Translations under genes and position numbers: made by a program
The notes under the pieces: model-generated
Databases searched by the model: none
Told to the model about the DNA's origin: nothing
What the model saw: only the letters and a program-made list of their open reading frames with translations
Origin: Streptomyces thermolilacinus SPC6
GTDB lineage: Bacteria > Actinomycetota > Actinomycetes > Streptomycetales > Streptomycetaceae
DNA: 64,000 nucleotides
NCBI RefSeq assembly: GCF_000478605.2
Contig: NZ_ASHX02000001.1
Coordinates: 5,905,001-5,969,000 of the forward strand
Reading direction: 5' to 3'
Part shown: one piece after another, positions 52,825 to 61,332 of the stretch
Layout: each line of letters starts with the position of its first letter
Position numbering within the stretch: position 1 is the first letter of the stretch

Positions 52825-54222
52825 ATGACGGAAATTCTTGTGCAGGATGCAGTCGGTGGCGAGCTGTCCACCGATGTCCGGGTGGTGGATCACCCCGCAT
52901 GGCCGCAGCTCAAGAATGCCGTGGAGGAGATCCGCGTCTGGCAGTCCGCCGACGGCTCGATCGACTTCGACGCCGAGGGCGCCCCGGCCCGCACGGACGC
53001 CGACGCCGTGCTCGACCGGATCGTCGCGGCCGTCGAGCGGCTCTCCCCGCTGCTGCCGCACGGCGCCGACTATCACCGGGCGCTCGTCGCGGACCTGCGC
53101 AAATGGGCTGACGGCGGCTACGGCGTGCCGGACTTCCTCGACTCGCTGATGACGTTCCACCCCGCCGCCGAGCGCGTGGACGGCCGCCAGCACCTCGTGG
53201 TGTTCCCCATGTACACGCAGAACGGCAACCCGGACCGCAACCTGGAGGCCGTCGTCCTGCGCATGGTGTGGCCGGAATGGCTCGCCGACCTGGAGGCCAC
53301 CCGGTACGACAACCCGCTCTTCTGCGGCATCACCTTCGAGGACTTCACCTCGGGCTACGACACGAACTCGGCGGTCCTGTTCCCCGAGACCGTCGCCGTC
53401 CGCGAGGCCCCCGAGCGCTTCACCTGGGGCGGCATCTTCTGCGACCGCGAGGCCGCCCGCTTCCGCCGCGTCACCGAGGCCGCCGTCGAGGTCCTCGGCG
53501 TCGAGCTGCCCGCCGACATCCAGGAGATGCTCGGCGACCAGCAGCGCTGCCAGGAGGCGTTCGTCCTGTGGGACATGGTCCACGACCGCGCCCACAGCCA
53601 CGGCGACCTGCCGTTCGACCCGTTCATGATCAAGCAGCGCCAGCCGTTCTGGATGTACGGCCTGGAGGAGCTGCGCTGCGACCTCACCGCCTTCAAGGAG
53701 GCCGTCCGCCTGGAGGCCGAGGGCAACCGGCACGGCCGTGACGTGCAGTACGCCGTGCTGTTCGACCGGATGTTCCGCTTCCCGGTCACCGGCGACCGCG
53801 TGCGCAACTACGACGGCCTGGGCGGCCAGCTGATGTTCGCGTACCTCCACAAGCACGACGTGGTGCGCTGGACCGACAACACCCTGCACATCGACTGGCA
53901 GCGGGCCCCCGAGGTCACCAACCAGCTGTGCGCCGAGATCGAGAAGCTGTACCGCGACGGCATCGACCGCCCCAAGCTGGTCCACTGGTTCGCCGCGTAC
54001 GACTTCGTCTCCACCTACCTCGCCCCGCACCCCGGCTCCCGCTGGGCCAAGGGCCCGGACGCGCTGGACGTCTCCCAGCCGCCGCGCAAGCTCGTGGACG
54101 ACGTGCTCCCGGACGAGTTTCCGCTGAGCATGTTCTACGAGGCCCTCTCGAAGAAGCTGAAGTCCGTGATCGCCTCCACCAAGGGCATCACCGCCGAGGA
54201 CGTCGAGAAGGCCGCCGCGTGA
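52825..54222 (+). CDS. DUF6421-family protein
   Basis: A 465-residue conserved Streptomyces protein without an assigned activity. Recognisable blocks are MTFHPAAERVDGRQHLVVFP, MYTQNGNPDRNLEAVVLRM, WDMVHDRAHSHGDLPFDPFM and HKHDVVRWTDNTLHIDW. Conserved His/Asp pairs (VHDRAHSHGD) hint at metal binding. GGAGGAA precedes the ATG. It is first in an operon with an SDR and a threonine aldolase, which suggests an amino-acid-related role (inference). The 300-base gap to the divergent Clp gene has a GATAAT box at about 52739 but no clear -35. Confidence 0.8.
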   Translation: MTEILVQDAVGGELSTDVRVVDHPAWPQLKNAVEEIRVWQSADGSIDFDAEGAPARTDADAVLDRIVAAVERLSPLLPHGADYHRALVADLRKWADGGYGVPDFLDSLMTFHPAAERVDGRQHLVVFPMYTQNGNPDRNLEAVVLRMVWPEWLADLEATRYDNPLFCGITFEDFTSGYDTNSAVLFPETVAVREAPERFTWGGIFCDREAARFRRVTEAAVEVLGVELPADIQEMLGDQQRCQEAFVLWDMVHDRAHSHGDLPFDPFMIKQRQPFWMYGLEELRCDLTAFKEAVRLEAEGNRHGRDVQYAVLFDRMFRFPVTGDRVRNYDGLGGQLMFAYLHKHDVVRWTDNTLHIDWQRAPEVTNQLCAEIEKLYRDGIDRPKLVHWFAAYDFVSTYLAPHPGSRWAKGPDALDVSQPPRKLVDDVLPDEFPLSMFYEALSKKLKSVIASTKGITAEDVEKAAA

Positions 54223-54236
54223 GCGAGCGGCACACC

Positions 54237-54310
54237 GCGGGTACGACCGGTACGGCCGGGACACCCGGGACACCGGGCACGCCCGGTACGAGCGGTACGC
54301 CTGGTACGCA
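54237..54310 (+). repeat. GGTACG-type short tandem repeat between DUF6421 and SDR genes
   Basis: Eight to nine imperfect 9-base units of the type ACSGGTACG/ACCCGGGAC. If translated from the GTG at 54219 they encode a (P/T/A)GT repeat. Confidence 0.6.
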
Positions 54311-54329
54311 GACGGAGGAGACGAACACC

Positions 54330-55088
54330 ATGACCAGCAACGGCAACGGCGGACCGCTGGACGGCGCCGTCATCGCGGTCGCCGGAGCGGCCGGCCCCGC
54401 GGGCCGCGCGGCCCTGCTGCGGCTCGCCGAGGCGGGCGCGACGGTCGTCGGCGCCGACGCCGACCCGGGGCGCCTCGCCGAGGCCGTCGACGCCGCCCGC
54501 TTCGCCCACGGCGGCGCCACCGTCAGCGGCGAGACGGTGGACCTGCTCGACCTGGCCGCGACCCGCGACTGGGCCGACAGGACCGAGAAGGAGTTCGGCC
54601 GGATCGACGGCCTGGTCCACCTCGTCGGCGGCTGGCGCGGCGGCAAGACCTTCGCGGGCACCGACCTCGCCGACTGGGAGGTGCTGGAAAAGCTGCTCGT
54701 CCGCACCGTCCAGCACACCTCCCTCGCCTTCCACGGGGCGCTCGGCCGCAGCGACCGCGGCCGGTACGTGCTGGTCAGCCAGTCCGGCGCGAGCAACCCG
54801 ACCGAGGGCAACGCCGCGTACGCCGCCGCCAAGTCCGCCGCCGAGGCGTGGACCCTCGCGCTCGGCGACTCCTTCCGCAAGGCGGGGGGCGAGGACGGGC
54901 CGAACGCCGCTGCTGCCATCCTGGTGATCAAGGCACTGGTGCACGACGCGATGCGCGCCGAGCGCCCGAATGCGAAGTTCGCGGGCTTCACCGACGTCAA
55001 GGACCTGGCCGACGCCATCGCCGGCGTCTGGGACCGGCCCGCCCAGGAAGTGAATGGACAGCGCCTGTGGCTGACCCCCAAGCCGTGA
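54330..55088 (+). CDS. SDR-family oxidoreductase
   Basis: A 252-residue classical short-chain dehydrogenase/reductase. The cofactor loop AVIAVAGAAGPAGRAALLRL deviates slightly from TGxxxGxG; GLVHLVGGWRGGKTF, VLVSQSGASNPTEGNAAYAA and the catalytic YAAAKSAAEAW follow in order. The substrate is unknown. The ATG at 54330 has GGAGGAG 10 bases upstream and is preferred, but an in-frame GTG at 54219 overlaps the DUF6421 stop (GTGA) and would add a 37-residue repeat-rich leader (TPGTPGTPGTSGTPGT). It is the middle gene of the operon. Confidence 0.85.
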   Translation: MTSNGNGGPLDGAVIAVAGAAGPAGRAALLRLAEAGATVVGADADPGRLAEAVDAARFAHGGATVSGETVDLLDLAATRDWADRTEKEFGRIDGLVHLVGGWRGGKTFAGTDLADWEVLEKLLVRTVQHTSLAFHGALGRSDRGRYVLVSQSGASNPTEGNAAYAAAKSAAEAWTLALGDSFRKAGGEDGPNAAAAILVIKALVHDAMRAERPNAKFAGFTDVKDLADAIAGVWDRPAQEVNGQRLWLTPKP

Positions 55089-56164
55089 CCCCGGCGTTCC
55101 CCACCCGTACCGACGCCCGTCGTCACCACGACCCGTCGGTACGGGGCTTCGCCAGCGACAACTACGCGGGAGCGCACCCCGAGGTCCTCGCCGCGCTGGC
55201 CCTCGCCAACGGAGGCCACCAGATCTCCTACGGAGAGGACGACTACACCGACCACCTCCAGCGGGTGATCCACAGCCACTTCGGCCCGACCGCCGAGGCG
55301 TTCCCGGTGTTCAACGGCACCGGCGCCAACGTCACGGCGCTCCAGGCCCTGGCGGACCGCTGGGGCGCGGTGATCTGCGCCGAGTCGGCCCACATCAACG
55401 TGGACGAGGGCGGCGCGCCCGAGCGGATGGCCGGCCTCAAGCTGCTCACCGTGCCCACACCGGACGGCAAGCTCACGCCCGAGCTGATCGACCGGCAGGC
55501 GTTCGGCTGGGACGACGAGCACCGGGCCATGCCGCAGGTCGTCTCGCTCGCCCAGAACACCGAGCTGGGCACGGTCTACACGCCGGACGAGATCCGGGCC
55601 ATCGTCGACCACGCCCACGGCCTGGGCATGAAGGTCCATGTCGACGGCGCCCGGCTGGCCAACGCGGCCGCGTCGCTGAACGTGCCGATGCGCACGTTCA
55701 CCAACGCCGTCGGCGTGGACGTCCTGACGCTCGGCGGCACCAAGAACGGCATGCTCTTCGGCGAGGCGGTCGTCGTCCTCGACCCCGAGGCCGGCCGCCA
55801 CATGAAGCACCTGCGCAAGATGTCCATGCAGCTCGCCTCCAAGATGCGGTTCGTCTCCGTGCAGTTCGAGGCGCTGCTCGCCAAGGACCTGTGGCTGCGC
55901 AGCGCCCGGCACGCCAACGCGATGGCCCAGCGCCTCGCCGAGGGCGTCCGGGCCGTGGACGGCGTGGAGATCCTGTACCCGGTGCAGGCCAACGCCGTCT
56001 TCGCGCGCCTCCCGCACGAGGTGAGCCTGCGCCTTCAGAAGCGCTTCCGCTTCTACTTCTGGGACGAGGCGGCGGGGGACGTCCGCTGGATGTGCTCGTT
56101 CGACACGACGGAGGACGACGTGGACGCGTTCCTCCTCGCCCTCAAGGAGGAGATGTCCCGCTAG
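55085..56164 (+). CDS. Threonine aldolase family PLP enzyme
   Basis: A 359-residue fold-type I PLP enzyme cleaving threonine or other beta-hydroxy amino acids to glycine and an aldehyde. The features are FASDNYAGAHPEVLAALALA at the N terminus, YGEDDYTDHLQRVI, NGTGANVTALQALADRWGAV, the pyridine-site Asp in VHVDGARLANAAASL and the PLP lysine in LGGTKNGMLFGEAVVV. The start is either GTG 55085 (overlaps the SDR stop) or GTG 55067; neither has its own ribosome site, so translational coupling is likely. It is the last gene of the DUF6421 operon. Confidence 0.88.
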   Translation: MTPAFPTRTDARRHHDPSVRGFASDNYAGAHPEVLAALALANGGHQISYGEDDYTDHLQRVIHSHFGPTAEAFPVFNGTGANVTALQALADRWGAVICAESAHINVDEGGAPERMAGLKLLTVPTPDGKLTPELIDRQAFGWDDEHRAMPQVVSLAQNTELGTVYTPDEIRAIVDHAHGLGMKVHVDGARLANAAASLNVPMRTFTNAVGVDVLTLGGTKNGMLFGEAVVVLDPEAGRHMKHLRKMSMQLASKMRFVSVQFEALLAKDLWLRSARHANAMAQRLAEGVRAVDGVEILYPVQANAVFARLPHEVSLRLQKRFRFYFWDEAAGDVRWMCSFDTTEDDVDAFLLALKEEMSR

Positions 56165-56174
56165 GGACAGCCCT

Positions 56175-56220
56175 CGCGAAGTCCCGTCCGCCGGTACCAC
56201 CAGGCGGGCGGGACTTCGCG
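56175..56220 (+). terminator. Terminator after threonine aldolase gene
   Basis: Arms CGCGAAGTCCCGTCCGCC (56175-56192) and GGCGGGCGGGACTTCGCG (56203-56220), 18 bases each with one mismatch, loop 10, just after the stop. Confidence 0.8.
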
Positions 56221-56381
56221 CGTCATGTCACGGGCCATGCCGGACACCGGGGCTCAGACGGGGCGTACGGCGGTGACCGAGGCAGTGCTAGCGGAGCGCC
56301 GGGGCCATCGGATCCGAGGATGTGCGTCAGGGGTGGCGTGGGTCACCGCGCGAGAACGTTGGTGCAGCGCGATGGACTGCG

Positions 56382-56401
56382 CGGTACTGTATGGAGTACC
56401 G
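56382..56401. promoter_or_regulatory. Operator-like palindrome upstream of the B3/B4 gene
   Basis: CGGTACT-GTATGG-AGTACCG, perfect 7-base arms, 44 bases before the ATG. The position fits a repressor site. Confidence 0.5.
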
Positions 56402-56445
56402 AGGTCACACCCGGAAGACCTGCTCGCGGAACCGAACGGCGGAAC

Positions 56446-57138
56446 ATGAACCTCACGCTCACCGTCCACGACGACGTGCGCCTCCTCGTGCCCGGCTTCA
56501 CGTACCTCGCGGTCGAGGCGCGCGGCCTGGTCAACGGGCCCAGCGACACCGCGAGCGGCGCGCTCCTGGACGACGCCGCGCGCCGCCTCGCCGAGCGTCT
56601 CGACGGCCGCGCCCCGCACGAGGACCCGCACATGGCCGCCTGGCGGGCCGCCTACACGGCGTTCGGCGCCAAGCCGTCCCGTACGCGCAACTCCGCCGAG
56701 GCCCTCGCCCGGCGCGCCCTCGCCGACGGGGGCCTGCCGCGCGTCAACCGGCTGGTGGACGCGTACAACGCCGTCAGCGTCGCCCACCTGATCCCGGTCG
56801 GCGGGGAGGACGCGGACCACATCCGGGGCGGGATGAGCCTCGTACGGGCCGTGGGCGACGAGCCGTTCGCCACCGCCGCCGCAGGCGCGGACGTCGTGGA
56901 GCACCCCGAGCCGGGCGAGGTCGTCTGGCGCGACGACGAGGGCGTCACCTGCCGCCGCTGGAACTGGCGCCAGGGCACCCGCACCCGGCTCACCGACACG
57001 TCCGTGAACGCGCTGTTCCTGCTGGAGAGCCTCGCCCCGATGAGCCGCGCCGAACTGGAGGCGGCGGGCGCGGAGCTGGCCGAGTCGCTGGAGAAGCTCA
57101 GCCCCGGCGCCCGCGTCACCGTCCACGCCCCCGCCTGA
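56446..57138 (+). CDS. B3/B4 tRNA-binding-domain protein
   Basis: A 230-residue stand-alone copy of the B3/B4 domain of phenylalanyl-tRNA synthetase beta, the editing domain. Typical parts are WRAAYTAFGAKPSRTRNSAE, ALARRALADGGLPRVNRLVD, AYNAVSVAHLIPVGGEDADH and DVVEHPEPGEVVWRDDEGV. Free-standing versions may hydrolyse mischarged tRNA or related amino-acyl compounds. GGCGGAAC precedes the ATG. A palindrome at 56382 suggests local regulation. It converges on the acyltransferase gene with a terminator between. Confidence 0.85.
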   Translation: MNLTLTVHDDVRLLVPGFTYLAVEARGLVNGPSDTASGALLDDAARRLAERLDGRAPHEDPHMAAWRAAYTAFGAKPSRTRNSAEALARRALADGGLPRVNRLVDAYNAVSVAHLIPVGGEDADHIRGGMSLVRAVGDEPFATAAAGADVVEHPEPGEVVWRDDEGVTCRRWNWRQGTRTRLTDTSVNALFLLESLAPMSRAELEAAGAELAESLEKLSPGARVTVHAPA

Positions 57139-57153
57139 GCCGCCACCGCGAAC

Positions 57154-57181
57154 GGGCGCGCGCCCCGTGGGACGCGCGCCC
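57154..57181. terminator. Bidirectional terminator
   Basis: Perfect 9-base arms GGGCGCGCG (57154-57162) and CGCGCGCCC (57173-57181), loop 10, between convergent genes. Confidence 0.6.
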
Positions 57182-57250
57182 GGCGCCGTGCGCCGCGAAC
57201 CCGCCGTCCGGGACGTCGGCGCGCGGCTCAGCGGACCGCCGTACGGCAGG

Positions 57251-57964
57251 TCAGCGCAGCTCCGCCGCGGTCGGCGCCGTACCGCCCAGGTGCGCCGGCA
57301 CCCACCAGGTGTCCTCCGCGTCCTTGGGCCGCACCGGGTACGCCCGCTGGGCGGCCTCCAGCAGCTCCTGCACACGCTCGCGCAGCCGCCGCGTGATCGC
57401 CCCGGCGTACTGGTCCGTCGGCGCCTCCACCGGCTCGCCCACCCGGATCGTCACCGGGATGTGGCTGCGCCTGAAATTGCGGGGACGGCCCTTGGTCCAC
57501 AGCCGCTGCGTGCCCCACAGCGCCATCGGGATCAGCGGCACCCCGGCCTCCTGCGCCAGCCGCGCCGCGCCCGACTTGAAGCTCTTGAGCGTGAACGACT
57601 GGGAGATCGTGGCCTCGGGGAACACCCCGATGACCTCCCCGGAGCGCAGCGAGTCCAGCGCGTGTCGGTAGGCCGCCTCGCCCTGCGTGCGGTCCACCGG
57701 GATGTGCTTCATGCCCCGCATCAGCGGGCCGGAGATCTTGTGGCGGAACACCGAGTCCTTCGCCATGAACCGCACCAGCCGCTTCTGCGGCCGGGCGGCG
57801 AGACCGGTGAAGATGAAGTCGAGATAGCTGATGTGATTGCTGACCAGCACCGCGCCACCGGTGCGCGGGACGTTCTCCGAACCCTGAATGTCGATCTTGA
57901 GGTCGAGCGCCTTGAACATCGTGAGCGCGGCGCCGATGACCGGCCGATAGACGAGTTCTGCCAT
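57251..57964 (-). CDS. 1-acyl-sn-glycerol-3-phosphate acyltransferase (PlsC family)
   Basis: A 237-residue membrane-associated acyltransferase of phospholipid synthesis. The catalytic NHxxxxD motif is SNHISYLDFIF, the glycerophosphate-binding motif is GVFPEATISQSFTLKSFKSG, and PLIPMALWG follows. No long transmembrane anchor is seen apart from the N-terminal hydrophobic helix (RPVIGAALTMFKAL). The ATG at 57964 has AAGAAGGG about 14 bases upstream. The 57965-58238 gap to the thioredoxin gene contains divergent promoter sequence but no recognisable boxes. Confidence 0.92.
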   Translation of the reverse strand: MAELVYRPVIGAALTMFKALDLKIDIQGSENVPRTGGAVLVSNHISYLDFIFTGLAARPQKRLVRFMAKDSVFRHKISGPLMRGMKHIPVDRTQGEAAYRHALDSLRSGEVIGVFPEATISQSFTLKSFKSGAARLAQEAGVPLIPMALWGTQRLWTKGRPRNFRRSHIPVTIRVGEPVEAPTDQYAGAITRRLRERVQELLEAAQRAYPVRPKDAEDTWWVPAHLGGTAPTAAELR

Positions 57965-58238
57965 CTGGAGAACACCCTTCTTTCGTCTGCCTGGGGAGGG
58001 TCCTCCCGGCGGAAGTTACGCAGCCGTAGGTATGCGGCTTGGCCCGATGCTGCCCCATATACCGCGTACAGGCCAGTCCGAACGTCCCTGAACGGCCGGA
58101 AATCGGCGAGATACTCATCACGTCACCGCTGCGTGCCCCTCGCCGGGGAATCACCACGGGCCCGTACGACGCTGTAGGGGCGGGACGGATCGCCGGTCAC
58201 ACGACCGGCCGTCGAGGGAGAGAAGAGGGGCGGCAGCG

Positions 58239-58595
58239 GTGCGGGACGACGAGGAAGAACGGAACGGACGGGCTCTCCGCCCCGGCGACCTGGGCGCCGA
58301 GCTGGGGGAGCGGGCCACCCTCGTGCACTTCTCCACCGCCTTCTGCCAGCCCTGCCGCGCCACCCGCCGCACCCTCGCGGAGGTGGCGGGCATGGTCGGC
58401 GGCGTCACCCACGTCGAGATCGACGCCGAGCGGAACCTGTCCCTCGTCCGGGACCTCGGCATCACCGCCACGCCCACCGTCCTCGTCCTCGACGCGGCCG
58501 GCCGGATCGTCCGCCGCGCCGCGGGACAGCCGCGCACGGCGGATGTGATCGCCGCGCTCGGCCGGGCCCTCGAAACCCCCGCTGACCGGCCGTGA
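58239..58595 (+). CDS. Thioredoxin-family protein
   Basis: A 118-residue cytoplasmic thiol-disulfide protein. The active site is FSTAFCQPCRATRRTL (CQPC instead of the common CGPC), followed by the cis-proline loop ITATPTVLVLDAAGRIVRRA. There is no signal peptide. The GTG at 58239 has AGAAGAGGGG upstream. It may work with the flavin reductase and sulfur-related genes just downstream, but they are not overlapping. Confidence 0.88.
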   Translation: MRDDEEERNGRALRPGDLGAELGERATLVHFSTAFCQPCRATRRTLAEVAGMVGGVTHVEIDAERNLSLVRDLGITATPTVLVLDAAGRIVRRAAGQPRTADVIAALGRALETPADRP

Positions 58596-58657
58596 CGCTG
58601 ATCGCATCTGCCCGTGCGGCCTTGACGGGGACCGCCGCGCGTCGTCAGGCTGGCGCC

Positions 58658-58738
58658 GTGCCGTACGAACTCCTTCTCCACGGGCGGGTCCACGTCGATC
58701 TCGCCCGTCAAGCGAGCGCGCTCTGTCCGGGTGTCTGA
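58658..58738 (+). CDS. Short leader peptide, cysteine-attenuator type
   Basis: A 26-codon ORF from GTG to TGA reading VPYELLLHGRVHVDLARQAS followed by ALCPGV. The pattern (R/H)VDLxRQxSAxC with a cysteine close to the C terminus matches small ORFs often annotated as 'putative leader peptide' upstream of sulfur-assimilation and reductase genes in Streptomyces. Related mycobacterial uORFs regulate translation or transcription in response to cysteine. It ends 52 bases before the flavin reductase ATG. No strong ribosome site precedes it (GGCTGGCGCC only). Confidence 0.65.
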   Translation: MPYELLLHGRVHVDLARQASALCPGV

Positions 58739-58790
58739 GCAGCCAAGGACCCCAGCCCCGCGCACGCACCTCCCGCAGAAGGACAACTCC

Positions 58791-59318
58791 ATGACGGTCA
58801 CCCACGATCTCCGCGCCGGTACGCAGGCGGCGGCCCCGGCCCCCGCCGGGCCCGATCTGCTCCGCGCCGCCTTCCGGCGGCACGCCGCCGGTGTCGCCGT
58901 GATCACCGCCCCCGGCGCCAGGCCGGTGGGGTTCACCGCCAGCTCCCTCACCTCGGTCTCCGCCGAACCGCCGCTGATCTCGTTCGGCATAGGCACCGGT
59001 TCGTCGAGCTGGCCCGCCGTCGCCGCGGCGAGCCATGTCGGTGTCCACCTCCTCGGCGAGGACCAGAGCGAGCTTGCCGCCACCTTCGCCCGCAGCGGCG
59101 CCGACCGCTTCGCCCCGCCCACGCGCTGGACCACCGGACCCGAGGGCGTGCCCCTGCTCGACGGCGCCCTCGCCTGGCTGGTGTGCCGCGTCGTCGGCCG
59201 CGTCCCGGCCGGGGACCACCGCATCGTGGTCGCCGAGGTGACCGGCGGCGACGCCACCGCCCGCGAGGGGCGGCCGCTCCTGTACCACCACGGCCGCTTC
59301 AACGCTCTGAGGGACTGA
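58791..59318 (+). CDS. Flavin reductase family protein (FMN-binding split barrel)
   Basis: A 175-residue flavin reductase. The features are LLRAAFRRHAAGVAVITAPG, VGFTASSLTSVSAEPPLISF, and HVGVHLLGEDQSELAATFAR, then the HRIVVAEVTGGD segment and a C-terminal YHHGRFNALRD. It supplies reduced FMN or FAD to a monooxygenase, possibly of the sulfonate-using type given the leader peptide. The ATG at 58791 has AGAAGGA 7 bases upstream; a GTG at 58731 overlapping the leader-peptide stop is an unlikely alternative. Confidence 0.88.
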   Translation: MTVTHDLRAGTQAAAPAPAGPDLLRAAFRRHAAGVAVITAPGARPVGFTASSLTSVSAEPPLISFGIGTGSSSWPAVAAASHVGVHLLGEDQSELAATFARSGADRFAPPTRWTTGPEGVPLLDGALAWLVCRVVGRVPAGDHRIVVAEVTGGDATAREGRPLLYHHGRFNALRD

Positions 59319-59388
59319 GGAATCCCGGTTACTCAGCGTTGGCAAGGTCACAGTTCAAAGCGCTTGCTCAGCGGGAAGCCTCCCGGTG

Positions 59389-59404
59389 TACTGACGAGTA
59401 ATAT
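59389..59404 (+). promoter_or_regulatory. Probable etfBA promoter with operator
   Basis: The dyad TACT-GACG-AGTA (59389-59400) runs into TAATAT (59399-59404), a good -10 box 105 bases before etfB. No consensus -35 is seen at 17-18 bases, so an activator or a TetR-type fatty-acid regulator may act here (inference). Confidence 0.4.
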
Positions 59405-59509
59405 TTTCGTGCGGGGCGGCCGCCGCCCCGGGCGCAAACCGCCCCATCAGGCGCCTATGCTGCGTGCAACAAGGCAGCCCAGTAATGACGATGCAGTAGG
59501 AGAGCCGGC

Positions 59510-60295
59510 GTGAGCTTGAGGATCGTTGTCTGTGTGAAGTACGTGCCCGACGCCACCGGCGACCGGCACTTCGCCGATGACCTGACCGTCGACCGCGACG
59601 ATGTCGACGGCCTGCTGTCGGAGCTGGACGAGTACGCGGTCGAGCAGGCGCTTCAGATCGCCGAGGACGCGGACGACGCTGAGATCACCGTGCTCACCGT
59701 CGGTCCCGAGGACGCCAAGGACGCCCTGCGCAAGGCGCTGTCGATGGGCGCCGACAAGGCCGTCCACGTCGAGGACGACGACCTGCACGGCAGCGACGTC
59801 ATGGCCACCTCCCTGGTCCTCGCCAAGGCCATCGAGAAGACCGGCTACGACCTGGTCATCTGCGGCATGGCGTCCACCGACGGCACCATGGGCGTCCTGC
59901 CGGCGATCCTCGCCGAGCGCCTCGGCGTCCCGCAGGTCACCCTGCTCTCCGAGGTCTCCGTCGAGGACGGCGTCGTCAAGGGCCGCCGCGACGGCGACGC
60001 CGCGACCGAGCAGCTGGAGGCGTCCCTCCCGGCCGTCGTGTCCGTGACCGACCAGTCCGGCGAGGCCCGCTACCCGTCCTTCAAGGGCATCATGGCGGCC
60101 AAGAAGAAGCCGGTGGAGTCCCTGGACCTGGACGACCTGGACATCGACGCCGACGAGGTCGGCCTCGAGGGCTCCTGGACCAAGGTGGACTCCGCGGCGG
60201 AGCGCCCGGTTCGCACGGCCGGCACGATCGTCAAGGACGAGGGCGAGGGCGGCAAGCAGCTGGCCGAGTTCCTCGCGAGCCAGAAGTTCATCTAG
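59510..60295 (+). CDS. etfB: Electron transfer flavoprotein beta subunit
   Basis: A 261-residue ETF beta subunit. It starts SLRIVVCVKYVPDATGDRHF. The AMP-binding loop ICGMASTDGTMGVLPAILAE and the recognition-loop region LGVPQVTLLSEVSVEDG follow, with RYPSFKGIMAAKKKP near the end. With EtfA it carries electrons from acyl-CoA dehydrogenases to the respiratory chain. GTG start with AGGAGAG upstream. EtfA follows after 60 bases. Confidence 0.95.
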   Translation: MSLRIVVCVKYVPDATGDRHFADDLTVDRDDVDGLLSELDEYAVEQALQIAEDADDAEITVLTVGPEDAKDALRKALSMGADKAVHVEDDDLHGSDVMATSLVLAKAIEKTGYDLVICGMASTDGTMGVLPAILAERLGVPQVTLLSEVSVEDGVVKGRRDGDAATEQLEASLPAVVSVTDQSGEARYPSFKGIMAAKKKPVESLDLDDLDIDADEVGLEGSWTKVDSAAERPVRTAGTIVKDEGEGGKQLAEFLASQKFI

Positions 60296-60355
60296 GGCTC
60301 GCGCAGAGCCACCGACAGCCCGCTTAAGACTTCGCATTCGCAGGAGAGCATTCCC

Positions 60356-61318
60356 ATGGCTGAAGTTCTCGTCTACGTCGACCACGTGGACGGCGCCGTC
60401 CGCAAGCCCACCCTGGAGCTGCTGACGCTGGCCCGCCGCGTCGGCGAGCCCGTAGCGGTCGCCCTCGGCTCCGGCGCCGAGGCCACCGCCGCCACCCTCG
60501 CCGAGCACGGCGCGACCCGCGTCCTCACGGCCGACGCCGCCGAGTTCGCCGACTACCTCGTCGTCCCCAAGGTCGACGCGCTCCAGGCCGCGTACGAGGC
60601 CGTCTCCCCAGCCGCCGTGCTGGTCCCGTCCTCCGCCGAGGGCAAGGAGATCGCCGCCCGCCTCGCGGTCCGCATCGGCTCCGGCATCATCACGGACGCC
60701 ATCGACCTGGAGGCCGGTGACGAGGGCCCGGTCGCGACGCAGTCCGTGTTCGCCGCCGCGTTCACCACCAAGTCCCGCGTCTCCAAGGGCACCCCGGTCA
60801 TCACGGTCAAGCCGAACTCGGCCCCCGTCGAGGCCGCCCCCGCCGCGGGCGCCGTCGAGGCCCTCGCCGTCTCCTTCTCCGAGAAGGCCGCCGGCACCAA
60901 GGTCGTCTCCCGCACCCCGCGCGAGTCGACCGGCCGCCCCGAGCTGACCGAGGCCGCGATCGTGGTCTCCGGCGGCCGCGGCGTCAACGGCGCCGAGAAC
61001 TTCGCGCTCATCGAGGGCCTGGCCGACTCGCTCGGTGCCGCCGTCGGCGCCTCCCGCGCCGCCGTCGACGCCGGCTGGTACCCGCACACCAGCCAGGTCG
61101 GCCAGACCGGCAAGTCGGTCTCCCCGCAGCTGTACATCGCGACCGGCATCTCCGGCGCGATCCAGCACCGCGCCGGCATGCAGACCTCGAAGACCATCGT
61201 GGCCATCAACAAGGACCCCGAGGCCCCGATCTTCGACCTGGTCGACTACGGCGTCGTCGGCGACCTCTTCGAGGTCGTCCCGCAGCTGACCGAGGAGATC
61301 AAGACCCGTAAGGGCTGA
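60356..61318 (+). CDS. etfA: Electron transfer flavoprotein alpha subunit
   Basis: A 320-residue ETF alpha subunit holding the FAD. VLVYVDHVDGAVRKPTLELL is the N-terminal lobe. The FAD domain has IVVSGGRGVNGAENFALIEG, GASRAAVDAGWYPHTSQVGQ, TGKSVSPQLYIATGISGAIQ and TIVAINKDPEAPIFDLVDYG. CAGGAGAG precedes the ATG. It forms an operon with etfB and ends at a strong terminator. Confidence 0.96.
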   Translation: MAEVLVYVDHVDGAVRKPTLELLTLARRVGEPVAVALGSGAEATAATLAEHGATRVLTADAAEFADYLVVPKVDALQAAYEAVSPAAVLVPSSAEGKEIAARLAVRIGSGIITDAIDLEAGDEGPVATQSVFAAAFTTKSRVSKGTPVITVKPNSAPVEAAPAAGAVEALAVSFSEKAAGTKVVSRTPRESTGRPELTEAAIVVSGGRGVNGAENFALIEGLADSLGAAVGASRAAVDAGWYPHTSQVGQTGKSVSPQLYIATGISGAIQHRAGMQTSKTIVAINKDPEAPIFDLVDYGVVGDLFEVVPQLTEEIKTRKG

Positions 61319-61332
61319 TCCCCGACACGCAC

